Shown piece by piece: positions 1-8,007 of a stretch of DNA of 64,000 nucleotides. How positions within the stretch are numbered: the stretch's first letter is position 1; every line of letters begins with the position of its first letter. This stretch comes from Reclinomonas americana ATCC 50394 (lineage: Eukaryota > Jakobida > Jakobea > Jakobida). The stretch lies in NCBI GenBank assembly GCA_048213135.1, contig PS015009.1, positions 1,178,001-1,242,000 of the forward strand. The letters are read 5' to 3'. Position numbers and translations under genes: made by a program. A model generated the notes under the pieces. It had not been told where the DNA came from. It was given only the letters and a program-made list of their open reading frames with translations, and did no database searches.

Positions 1-130
1 TAAAAAAAGGAGGCCGCTTTCATGTTATGTGTTTTATTTATTTCCGGCAAAACTAATTTCCGGGCCGGGCCGCAGGCATAACCGGGGTCAGCCATTGTTA
101 TGAATTTTATCAGTATCCCGGTAAAAATGT

Positions 131-583
131 TCAGCCCTGCTCAAACCTTCCCGACATTTCCTTTACCTCTATCCTGAAAATCACCATTTTCGGAATGGCA
201 GTACCGTCAGACTTCCTTTCTTCGCCGGATTCCGGGGAAACAGCCGTGGCACTGACTTTCAGCTTCAGCATTCGGGATACGAACAACTGCATTGCTTCGT
301 ACCGGTCCAGTTCTTCCGTAATCTCTTCGTAAACGCCCTGTACGATGACAGATCTCCAGCTGGTATTGTCAGCGATTTTATCCACCTCGAAACATACCAG
401 GGGATTTTGCCTCATCCATTCCACTTTCTGGCCTTCCTGCCCGTGCACAATGATGTACCCGTTATCGTATACATAATTGACGGGGACGACATAAGTTTTG
501 CCGTTATTGCTGCAACCGATCCTGCCTGTTGCGGAATCAGTAAGCAGGTCTTCCATTTCTTCCCTCGTTAATTTTCCCAGCAT
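131..583 (-). CDS. Pyridoxamine 5'-phosphate oxidase-like flavin-binding protein
   Basis: 150 residues, the usual size for the small split-barrel flavoprotein family that includes nitroimidazole-resistance-type and PPOX-like proteins. The N-terminal part reads MLGKLTREEMEDLL, then GRIGCSNNGKTYVVPVNYVYDNG and later W-R-S-V-I-V-Q-G, matching the family's FMN-binding barrel pattern (family knowledge). The substrate cannot be told. It lies 37 bp downstream of the universal stress protein gene on the same strand, so it probably belongs to the tail of the microaerobic/stress cluster. No signal peptide. The 130 bp between its stop and the left window edge holds no recognisable gene. Confidence 0.8.
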   Translation of the reverse strand: MLGKLTREEMEDLLTDSATGRIGCSNNGKTYVVPVNYVYDNGYIIVHGQEGQKVEWMRQNPLVCFEVDKIADNTSWRSVIVQGVYEEITEELDRYEAMQLFVSRMLKLKVSATAVSPESGEERKSDGTAIPKMVIFRIEVKEMSGRFEQG

Positions 584-620
584 AGTACCTGATTTTTTAT
601 GATGATCATTCCGTTTAGTC

Positions 621-1466
621 TTAGTGATGTGTAATGAATAAGGGCAGCTTCAGTTCCCGCATCAGTACATCAGCCATGCTGGGCCTGAACCATCGTGACA
701 CCATGCCCCTGCGGTAAGCACCCAGTACAACCAGGGAAGAAGCCCCTGTCTTTTTTAAATAAGTGGTGATGGTCTCTTCCGCATCTCCTTTCAGTACAAT
801 GTACCCGGCAGCAGGATAATGTCTTTTCATGAATTCTTTCATCAGCCTGGTGTCCGGCAGCCGCAGGTTTTGCCCGGCGGATTTTACACAAACCGCATCT
901 ACAGGCAAACCCTGTATATCACCCAAAACGGCGCTCATGGTCCTTATGGCATATACCGAAGCCGGCTCGCCATCGTACAGCAGAACAATCCTGTCCACCG
1001 GCCTGTACCTCGCAGGAACTGCCAGCACAGGGCATTGTACGCTTACGAGCAATTCCCTTACGAATTCCGTAGGGCGGGTACCTTTAAAGCGGCTAAATGT
1101 TTCGTGCTGACTTATTACCAGCAGGTCGGCATAAATACTTTCCTGTAAGAGCTCCTGCATTGCTATGCTTCCATCCCTGTGCACACTGTATTCCAGCTTT
1201 GCCTGCCTGCACGCCTCCTCAAATTTTTTCACCGATTCGTTACGTGTTGTTTTATCCTTTTCGCTCAGCGTTTTTTGTCTTTCCTGTGAGATACCGCTCT
1301 CTTCCTGCATCAGGTCGTATACACTGTAGCTGTGCACGGTAAAATCATCAAGAAAAATACCTACAAGGTGGGCATTGGATTGTTGGGCCAGCATGATGGC
1401 ATACTGCTTTGTACTTTCCGAAAATTTCAGGCCATCGAAAGCCGCGATTATTTTTTTCTTACTCAT
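621..1466 (-). CDS. Universal stress protein with two tandem UspA domains
   Basis: 281 residues, about twice a single UspA domain. The first domain starts KKKIIAAFDGLKFSESTKQYA (residues about 3-150). The second starts RIVLLYDGEPASVYAIR (about 158-280) and ends with the LVVLGAYRRG...SMADVLMRE segment resembling the nucleotide-binding glycine loop of UspA. Soluble, with no membrane segments. It follows the cbb3 oxidase cluster on the same strand after a 110-bp gap. Tandem USPs beside oxygen-limitation genes are common, so a role in stress or energy limitation is inferred rather than shown. Confidence 0.85.
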   Translation of the reverse strand: MSKKKIIAAFDGLKFSESTKQYAIMLAQQSNAHLVGIFLDDFTVHSYSVYDLMQEESGISQERQKTLSEKDKTTRNESVKKFEEACRQAKLEYSVHRDGSIAMQELLQESIYADLLVISQHETFSRFKGTRPTEFVRELLVSVQCPVLAVPARYRPVDRIVLLYDGEPASVYAIRTMSAVLGDIQGLPVDAVCVKSAGQNLRLPDTRLMKEFMKRHYPAAGYIVLKGDAEETITTYLKKTGASSLVVLGAYRRGMVSRWFRPSMADVLMRELKLPLFITHH

Positions 1467-1576
1467 GATTATTTAATTGACCGGAACGAGGTTAAAACAT
1501 AATCAAATCTAGGCCGGGAAAACAGGTATAGTTATGATGGCAGTTACCGGTTAAACTGATCTTCGTCAGACCGGCG

Positions 1577-2284
1577 TCAGGGTTTAGGACAGCAGACTGG
1601 CGTTTTGTGCGCCGCGGCGGCGGGGCTGATATAGGGAATACCCAGGCCCATTCCCCTGAGTATGAGCAGTGAAGCCATGAACACCATCATATAGGGGTAA
1701 GCCTTCCGCACGAGTCTGCGGAAAGAGAGACCGATAAAATTGCCGAAGAAGGAAATACACCACATGACGGGTACGGTTCCCATAGCGAAGAATATCATAA
1801 AGAGTACGGCATTGCCTACAGAACCGGTGGCCGTTGCGGCAGCGGCAGCCATGTATACCAGTCCGCAGGGCAGCAGCCCATTGAGTACGCCGATGAAAAA
1901 AAGCGACCGGTAATTTTTTTGATGAAACAGTTTTCCCAGGGCGGAACGAAGCTGGCCAAGAGCGTATAACACTTTATTGCTCTTGCCGCCGGTACCGGAA
2001 AATTTCGGCACTACAATAAATAAAAGTATGAGTATGCCCATCACCAGGGAAAGCCATTGCTGGAAACCGAAGAGTGACATGGTTTGGCCCAGCAAACCAA
2101 ACATCAACCCAAATAAAGCATAGGTAACCGCCCTTCCGGCATTGTAAAGAAATACACCGGAAAATTTCGACCAGTTGCTGTCTTCCCGCAATGGGAGGGA
2201 TAACGCCAGCGGCCCGCACATGCCTGCGCAGTGAAAGCTGCCGATGATGCCAATGCTAAAAGCTGTTATTGCGAGTTGCTCCAT
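1577..2284 (-). CDS. Sulfite exporter TauE/SafE family membrane protein of the cbb3 cluster
   Basis: 235 residues with about six hydrophobic segments. It begins with MEQLAITAFSIGIIGSFHCAGMCGP; the G-S-x-H-C-x-G-M-C-G-P motif is typical of the SafE/DsbD-like membrane proteins that sit at the end of cbb3 oxidase clusters. A second LNGLLPCGLVYMA motif (about residue 135) is the matching half of the duplicated fold. A role in copper or thiol handling during oxidase assembly is a reasonable inference from the conserved His/Cys and from the location 15 bp after ccoH. The C-terminus ends HKTPVCCPKP, a possible extra metal site. Annotation as a sulfite exporter would be a family label only. Confidence 0.75.
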   Translation of the reverse strand: MEQLAITAFSIGIIGSFHCAGMCGPLALSLPLREDSNWSKFSGVFLYNAGRAVTYALFGLMFGLLGQTMSLFGFQQWLSLVMGILILLFIVVPKFSGTGGKSNKVLYALGQLRSALGKLFHQKNYRSLFFIGVLNGLLPCGLVYMAAAAATATGSVGNAVLFMIFFAMGTVPVMWCISFFGNFIGLSFRRLVRKAYPYMMVFMASLLILRGMGLGIPYISPAAAAHKTPVCCPKP

Positions 2285-2299
2285 GATCTGTTACCGGTA

Positions 2300-2731
2300 T
2301 CAGATAAATACTTTCTTTTCGAGGTAATAATTCAATCTGCCGCATTCCCAGCTCAGCTTTATGGTATGCAGTCCGTGGTTACCGGGAGGCAATGCGAAAA
2401 GGAAACGGCTGGTGGTATCATTAAAATCCCGGTGCAGGTCTTTTTTCTCGTCTGCCGGGAAATACAGGTGCAGTTGTCCTTTTACACGTTGTCCTGTAAA
2501 ATTATTTTCAAAATCCACTTTCAGTGAATCCGCCGTAACCGTTACAGATACGGGCTGTTTCAGTGAAGCTGTTCTTTTCATTTCTTCAATCTTATCCTGG
2601 TATTTCAATTCCTGCTCGTAATAGTTGGTGGTTACCAGGTCGGTTTGCTCCCTGCTGGATTTATACACCAGGAAAAGAATACCTGCAACAAAGGTTCCGT
2701 AAACGATCACAATTTTATATCCCCAGCTCAT
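2300..2731 (-). CDS. ccoH: FixH/CcoH-type cbb3 oxidase assembly protein
   Basis: 143 residues. One N-terminal membrane anchor (residues about 5-22, YKIVIVYGTFVAGILFLVY) is followed by a periplasmic domain that includes the TNYYEQELKYQDKIE segment typical of FixH proteins. The family assists assembly or stability of cbb3 cytochrome oxidase in the cytoplasmic membrane. It is placed between ccoG (11 bp upstream) and the SafE-like gene (15 bp downstream), which fits the standard Bacteroidota gene order. No catalytic motif is expected. Confidence 0.85.
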   Translation of the reverse strand: MSWGYKIVIVYGTFVAGILFLVYKSSREQTDLVTTNYYEQELKYQDKIEEMKRTASLKQPVSVTVTADSLKVDFENNFTGQRVKGQLHLYFPADEKKDLHRDFNDTTSRFLFALPPGNHGLHTIKLSWECGRLNYYLEKKVFI

Positions 2732-2742
2732 AACGATACTAT

Positions 2743-4245
2743 TTAGTTGTATACTTCGGGGCCGATGAAGGCCGCCTTGATTGTTTTCAGTTTTTTTCCG
2801 CCTTCATATAGTCCTATTTTAATCGACGTTTTCCAGCCTTGTACATCTTTTCGGTTAAGTTTTACGAAGAACTGGAAACTGGTATAATCTTCTTTTTTAA
2901 TGGTAAGGCCGTTCTTGCCTATCATACTGATCTCCCCGGGTATATTCTCCAGCCGCAATTCAAAAGGAATGTCCTTACGCGTTTTGTTCACCAGTTTCAG
3001 GTTGTAGAGGTTGCTGATGCGGCCATCGGGCAGTGACGTGTAGGTCATGCCGGCCGTTCGCATGAGTGTAGCGTCAAGATCGGTACGGCCCAGCATAAGA
3101 AAGATAAGCAGGCAAAGCAGCCCCGCCAATACAGCAGAATAGGCTTTCACACGGCGGGTAAATTTCAACTTTTCTCCTTTCAGGATACTGTTCTCCGATG
3201 CGTAACGGATAAGCCCTTCTGGTTTTTTTACGCCCTTCATCACCGCATCACAGGCATCCATACACGCTGTACAGTTGATGCATTCCAACTGGGTGCCATT
3301 CCTGATATCGATACCCGTGGGACACACCCTCACGCAGGCGGCGCAATCAACGCAATCGCCCTGTGCGGGGAAAAGCGCCTGCAATTTTTCCGACAGTGAT
3401 TTACAGGCACCCTCTTCTTTGCAGTCCACGCATTTACAATCCTCCCCTGTAACAGGCTCCGGTTCTTTATTTTTTTTCAACCTGCCCCTCGGTTCACCTC
3501 TCTTATGATCGTAGGCTACAATAATGGAATTCTTGTCCAGCAATACACCCTGTAATCTTCCGTACGGACAAACGACGATGCATACCTGCTCGCGGAACCA
3601 CCAGTAAACAAAAAAGAAAATGCAGGTGAAGACAAACAGCGACACCAGTGTTCCTGTATGTGCAGCCGGGTGATTGACATACCCCAGCAGGGTATCCATG
3701 CCGATCATATAGGACAGGAAAAAATTGGCGATAATAAAAGAGAGCAGGAAAAAGATGATGAACTTAAGCGTCCGCTTCCTTATCTTTTCCGCATTCCATG
3801 GCATGGCTTTCAGTTGCTTCTGCCTGGTCGCATCTCCGTCAATCCAGTACTCGATCTTCCTGAATACCATTTCCATAAAGATGGTTTGCGGGCAGGCCCA
3901 TCCGCAGAAAATACGGCCAAACACTACGGTGAACACGATCACAAATACAATGAATGTGAGCATAACAATACCGAAGATGAAAAAGTCCTGCGGCCAGAAT
4001 ACCATCCCGAATAAGATGAACTTCCTCTCCAGCACATTCATCATGAAGAAGGGTTCTCCTTCCACCTTAATGAACGGAAGCGTAAAGAATACGGCGAGGT
4101 AGAAAATACTGAACCAGGTACGCAGGCGGTAACGTTTCCCTGACGGTTTTTTAGGATTGATGAAGTTTCGCTTCCCTTCTTTGGATATGGTAGCTACGGA
4201 ATCGCGGAATGACTCCTGTACCTGTTTCGCCGTATCGGTTGCCAT
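2743..4245 (-). CDS. ccoG: Cytochrome c oxidase accessory protein CcoG (FixG), polyferredoxin
   Basis: 500 residues. Several membrane segments are followed by cysteine clusters. FCGWACPQTIFMEMVFRKIEYWIDG (about residue 110-135) is the CcoG signature. The ferredoxin part has CVDCAACVRVCPTGIDIR and CINCTACMDACDAVM (about residues 300-345), two 4Fe-4S-type motifs. The C-terminal IG-like domain lies after a last membrane helix. The family reduces copper for insertion into cbb3 oxidase (established for CcoG). An oddity is an additional cysteine-rich stretch, CKCVDCKEEGAC, at about residues 267-278, just before the canonical ferredoxin clusters (see findings). It is co-transcribed with ccoP, 11 bp apart. 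Confidence 0.93.
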   Translation of the reverse strand: MATDTAKQVQESFRDSVATISKEGKRNFINPKKPSGKRYRLRTWFSIFYLAVFFTLPFIKVEGEPFFMMNVLERKFILFGMVFWPQDFFIFGIVMLTFIVFVIVFTVVFGRIFCGWACPQTIFMEMVFRKIEYWIDGDATRQKQLKAMPWNAEKIRKRTLKFIIFFLLSFIIANFFLSYMIGMDTLLGYVNHPAAHTGTLVSLFVFTCIFFFVYWWFREQVCIVVCPYGRLQGVLLDKNSIIVAYDHKRGEPRGRLKKNKEPEPVTGEDCKCVDCKEEGACKSLSEKLQALFPAQGDCVDCAACVRVCPTGIDIRNGTQLECINCTACMDACDAVMKGVKKPEGLIRYASENSILKGEKLKFTRRVKAYSAVLAGLLCLLIFLMLGRTDLDATLMRTAGMTYTSLPDGRISNLYNLKLVNKTRKDIPFELRLENIPGEISMIGKNGLTIKKEDYTSFQFFVKLNRKDVQGWKTSIKIGLYEGGKKLKTIKAAFIGPEVYN

Positions 4246-4256
4246 ATGGATTCGCT

Positions 4257-5390
4257 TTAGCTTTTTACCGGCCCTGTACTCACTTTAGCGGAGTCTGCGG
4301 GTAGTTTTTCTTCTTCAAACAATTCTCCCTGCGGCGCTTTTCCATTGGGAGGATTGGTGCCTTTGAGGGTATGTATATAGCTGGCCAGGAAACTGATCTC
4401 TTTGGGTGTAAAATTCTTATCCCAGGCCTGCATGCCCTTGTCTGGGTAACCATTTTTTACCGACATATAAATATCGTTGAGTGAGCCTTTGTGCAGCCAG
4501 TAAGCATCGGTGAGGTTAGGTCCGGCTCCGCCTTCGCCCAGTTTTCCATGACAGGGGAAACAGGTGGTGGTAAAAATTTCCTTCCCTGCACTGATACCTG
4601 CCGCATCCGCCATAGGTACATTGTTCTCATCAATCTTGTCCTTGTTCTTCGCTTCGTAGGCCTCTTTCTGTATGCGGGCATTTTCCATTTCAGCCAGGTA
4701 TTCTTCCGTCGGATTTTTTCCATAACCCAACACATGGAAATTGAAAAGATAAATAACGGCTACGCCAATAGTGATATAAAATCCATACTTCCACCAGGGT
4801 GGCAGGGAGTTATCCAGTTCGCGGATGCCATCGTAATCATGATCGAGCAATACATCGGCTTCTTTTTCCACCGGCACTGCCCTGGTAAATATTTTTTTGT
4901 CCATGCCCGCCCACCATTTGCGCAGCGAGGATTGCTTTTTCACTTTTGGTGGCAGTAATTCAGACTGCAGCCGCCTGATGAAAAAAAGCAGGGAGAAGAT
5001 GACCAGCAGTTCTGTCAGGATAACGATCACGTAACTCCAGAACGTAGCGGAAGAAAGTCCGCCGTACCATGCCGGCACCTGTGCAGCCGCGGGGTCCTGT
5101 GCATGTGCAAGCGCCGGTGTGAGGAAAAGCGCAAGCAGTAATAATGGTAATACCTTTTGTTGTTTTTGTTTTTCCACTACCTGCCTGGCCAGCGTGATCA
5201 CCACCTGACCTACTCCCCATATCACAAAGGCCAGTACCACGGCAACGAGTACCAGTGCTGTTTGTAATAAGCCGCTGCTATTACCGGCTGGCGGAGCAGC
5301 AGGCTTTTCCTGTGCCCATAACACGGGGGTAATGGCAAGAAAGCTTAGTGCAGACAAAATAAAACGGCGGAGGCTTTTTGGTAACTTCAT
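4257..5390 (-). CDS. ccoP: cbb3 oxidase subunit III (CcoP), monoheme with long N-terminal membrane region
   Basis: 377 residues. It carries a single c-type heme motif, CFPCH (about residue 275), and a downstream GMQAWD that can supply the axial Met. Classical CcoP has two hemes; here only one CxxCH exists. The CcoP_N-type region WWKYGFYITIGVAVIYLFNFHVLGYG lies just before the heme domain. The first 115 residues are unusual: a signal-like segment ending VLWAQ, a hydrophobic helix, a second signal-like stretch ending ALAHAQ, then another helix near residues 120-140. The role is electron transfer to the CcoN site. It sits between ccoQ (5 bp) and ccoG (11 bp). Confidence 0.9.
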   Translation of the reverse strand: MKLPKSLRRFILSALSFLAITPVLWAQEKPAAPPAGNSSGLLQTALVLVAVVLAFVIWGVGQVVITLARQVVEKQKQQKVLPLLLLALFLTPALAHAQDPAAAQVPAWYGGLSSATFWSYVIVILTELLVIFSLLFFIRRLQSELLPPKVKKQSSLRKWWAGMDKKIFTRAVPVEKEADVLLDHDYDGIRELDNSLPPWWKYGFYITIGVAVIYLFNFHVLGYGKNPTEEYLAEMENARIQKEAYEAKNKDKIDENNVPMADAAGISAGKEIFTTTCFPCHGKLGEGGAGPNLTDAYWLHKGSLNDIYMSVKNGYPDKGMQAWDKNFTPKEISFLASYIHTLKGTNPPNGKAPQGELFEEEKLPADSAKVSTGPVKS

Positions 5391-5395
5391 ATGAC

Positions 5396-5596
5396 TTAGT
5401 TGAGATCTTGTTGTATTGCTGATGTTTCTTCTTTAGCGAGCGGAATATTGGCCAGCTCCTCTACCCTTTTCTTATCCATCCTTTTTACCAGCCAGAGCAA
5501 CACGACAAAAAAGAGGAAAAAGATGAGCAGTGATATGATCGGGTAAATATTGGCCCCGTTAATCGTTTCAACGTATTGCTTAATGAACTTGAACAT
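5396..5596 (-). CDS. ccoQ: CcoQ-like small membrane subunit of cbb3 oxidase
   Basis: 66 residues with one strong membrane helix (residues about 18-40, IYPIISLLIFFLFFVVLLWLV) followed by a basic KRMDKKRVEEL tail, as in CcoQ/FixQ proteins. It lies 2 bp after ccoNO and 5 bp before ccoP, the place expected for CcoQ. The assignment rests on position, size and topology because the family is poorly conserved in sequence. Confidence 0.8.
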   Translation of the reverse strand: MFKFIKQYVETINGANIYPIISLLIFFLFFVVLLWLVKRMDKKRVEELANIPLAKEETSAIQQDLN

Positions 5597-5598
5597 GG

Positions 5599-7734
5599 TT
5601 ATGGTTTTTGTTGAGCGGTTGGAGTGCTGATGTCTTTGCCCAGTCGTTGTATATAGGCGATGAGGGCAATCACTTCCTTATCAGGCGCAATAAAAATGCT
5701 GTCCGTTTTCAGGTTACCGGCGATACCCCTCGCCTGCAGCAGCAGGTCACTGTTGGCCGTTTGTACATACGATTCGGGATAAGGCACGCCCAGGGTACGC
5801 ATGGCCCTGATCTTGGCGGGAGTAGTGGAAGTATCTAATTTTTGCTCTATCAGGAAAGCGTAGGGTGGCATGATGGATCCTTCACTCATGGAAGAAGGTT
5901 CCCTGAAGTGGCGGAAGTGCCAGCCGTCGGATTTCTTGAGATTACCGGCACCGGACCTGCCCAGGTCGGGGCCTGTACGTTTGCTGCCCCACTGGAATGG
6001 ATGATCGTATACAAATTCACCCGCCTTGGAATACTCGCCATACCGTTCCGTTTCACTGCGGAAAGGACGGATCATTTGCGAGTGGCAGGTATAACAGCCT
6101 TCCCTCACATAAATATCCCTTCCCTGCAATTCCAGCGCCGTATAGGGTTTCACGCTGCTGATAGTGGGCACGTTTGATTTAACCAGGAAGGTGGGTATCA
6201 ATTCTATGGCACCTCCTATGAGGATAACGATAAGGCTCATGACCATCAGCTGAACAGGTCTTCTTTCTATCCACCTGTGCCAGTGTTCGCCTTTGTGTGC
6301 TGTATATTCCTTTTGCAACGGGGCGGCTTCGGCGGCTTCATTGGCCACCAGCTTACCTGCCTTCACTGTTTTATAAAGGTTGTACACCATAAGTACGGCA
6401 CCGATGAGATACAGTGTACCGCCAAAAGAACGCATGGCATAGAAGGGTTTCATGTAGGTTACGGTTTCCAGGAAACTGTATTTCAACTGGCCCGCTTCTG
6501 TAAACTGTTTCCACATAGAGCTTTGGGTAAAACCGGCCCAGTACATCGGCACGGCATAGAACAGCATACCCAGCGTGCCCAGCCAGAAGTGATTGTTGGC
6601 CAGTTTTTTTGAGTACAGCGATGTATTGAAGATGCGTGGGATGAGCCAGTATAAAATGCCGAAAGTGAGCATACCGTTCCATCCTAATGCGCCCACATGC
6701 ACGTGAGCAACGATCCAATCGGTATAATGACTGATGGCGCTGATGCTTTTCAGTGACAGCATCGGTCCTTCGAATGTTGCCATGCCATATGCAGTAACGG
6801 CCACCACCATAAATTTCAGGATAACATCATCACGTACCCGGTCCCAGGCGCCGCGGAGTGTCAGCAGGCCGTTGATCATACCACCCCAGCTGGGGAATAT
6901 GAGCATAAAGGAAAAGACCACCCCCAGCGATTGCGCCCAGTTGGGCAGGGCGGTATACAACAGGTGATGGGGGCCGGCCCAGATGTATAAAAAGATAAGC
7001 GCCCAGAAATGTATGATGGAAAGACGGTAAGAATAGACAGGGCGGTTGGCCGCTTTGGGCATGAAATAGTACATCAGGCCGAGGTAAGGCGTGGTCAGGA
7101 AAAATGCCACTGCATTGTGCCCGTACCACCATTGTACCAGCGCATCCTGCACACCCGCATACCAGCTGTAGCTCTTGAAAAAAGTTACCGGCAGTTCAAA
7201 GGAGTTGACAATATGCAGTACCGCAACCGTAACGAAAGTGGCAATGTAAAACCAGATGGCCACATACAGGTGTTTCTCCCTCCGCCTGATGATGGTACCG
7301 AACATATTCCAGCCAAAAACCACCCAGATGATGGTTATGGCAATGTCGATCGGCCATTCCAGTTCGGCATATTCCTTACCCGCCGTAATACCCAGGGGAA
7401 GTGTTATAGCCGCGGCTACAATGATGAGCTGCCAGCCCCAGAAGTGGATCTTGCTTAACACATCGCTGAACATCCTTGCTTTGCAAAGCCGCTGCAGCGA
7501 ATAGTACACCCCCATAAAAATACCATTGCCCACAAAAGCGAAGATCACCGCATTGGTATGCAATGGGCGAAGCCGGCCAAATGAGCCGTACTGTGTAATG
7601 TTGAGTGATGGAAAAACAAGCTGCAGCGCTACCCATAAGCCGCCCAGCATTCCTACGATACCCCATACCATAGTGGCATAGGCAAAATTTCTGACGATCC
7701 GGTTGTCGTAATAAAATTTCTCTGCTTGCATCAT
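5599..7734 (-). CDS. ccoNO: Fused cbb3 oxidase subunits I and II (CcoN-CcoO)
   Basis: 711 residues. The first roughly 470 residues are a 12-helix heme-copper oxidase subunit I with the histidine segments expected for heme and CuB ligation (LHTNAVIFAF, WWYGHNAVAFFL, HHLLY, THYTDWIVAHVHVG-like). After a linker near residues 475-500 and one more helix comes a CcoO-type cytochrome c domain with CYTCH (about residue 545) and the downstream SIMPPYAFL axial-Met segment. It therefore combines the oxygen-reducing subunit and its membrane cytochrome c partner. The fusion is frequent in Bacteroidota. The start codon overlaps the ccoS stop (ATGA-type 4-bp overlap). Confidence 0.95.
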   Translation of the reverse strand: MMQAEKFYYDNRIVRNFAYATMVWGIVGMLGGLWVALQLVFPSLNITQYGSFGRLRPLHTNAVIFAFVGNGIFMGVYYSLQRLCKARMFSDVLSKIHFWGWQLIIVAAAITLPLGITAGKEYAELEWPIDIAITIIWVVFGWNMFGTIIRRREKHLYVAIWFYIATFVTVAVLHIVNSFELPVTFFKSYSWYAGVQDALVQWWYGHNAVAFFLTTPYLGLMYYFMPKAANRPVYSYRLSIIHFWALIFLYIWAGPHHLLYTALPNWAQSLGVVFSFMLIFPSWGGMINGLLTLRGAWDRVRDDVILKFMVVAVTAYGMATFEGPMLSLKSISAISHYTDWIVAHVHVGALGWNGMLTFGILYWLIPRIFNTSLYSKKLANNHFWLGTLGMLFYAVPMYWAGFTQSSMWKQFTEAGQLKYSFLETVTYMKPFYAMRSFGGTLYLIGAVLMVYNLYKTVKAGKLVANEAAEAAPLQKEYTAHKGEHWHRWIERRPVQLMVMSLIVILIGGAIELIPTFLVKSNVPTISSVKPYTALELQGRDIYVREGCYTCHSQMIRPFRSETERYGEYSKAGEFVYDHPFQWGSKRTGPDLGRSGAGNLKKSDGWHFRHFREPSSMSEGSIMPPYAFLIEQKLDTSTTPAKIRAMRTLGVPYPESYVQTANSDLLLQARGIAGNLKTDSIFIAPDKEVIALIAYIQRLGKDISTPTAQQKP

Positions 7735-7919
7735 TTGTTGTTTTGGTCCTGCGGATGATTGTCGTTTGTATTGATATCTGTGTTGTCGTCGAAGAGTATT
7801 CTTACCGATGGGGTATAGTCATCATCGTACTGGCCGCGTTTTACATTCCATATAAATGCCGCAAGAAAACCAACCGCCACCAGTATGCTTACGCCGATCA
7901 GGATGAACAATACACTCAC
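7731..7919 (-). CDS. ccoS: cbb3 oxidase maturation protein CcoS
   Basis: A short membrane protein with one helix and the CcoS signature FIWNVKRGQYDDDYTPSVRILFDDN. CcoS is needed for cofactor insertion into cbb3 oxidase (family knowledge). The reading frame is open up to an ATG at 7964. The GTG at 7917-7919 instead gives MSVLFILIGVS..., which matches the usual CcoS start and a 62-residue length, so that start is preferred; the 15 residues before it (MDTVTVALACQKNSI) look non-homologous. The C-terminus is Asn/Asp-rich. It lies 88 bp after ccoI. Confidence 0.85.
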   Translation of the reverse strand: MSVLFILIGVSILVAVGFLAAFIWNVKRGQYDDDYTPSVRILFDDNTDINTNDNHPQDQNNK

Positions 7920-8007
7920 GATAGAATTTTTTTGACAGGCCAAAGCTACCGTGACTGTATCCACCGGCAGATGATCATAGTCAAAGCGGGTAATGATTGT
8001 TGTCAGT

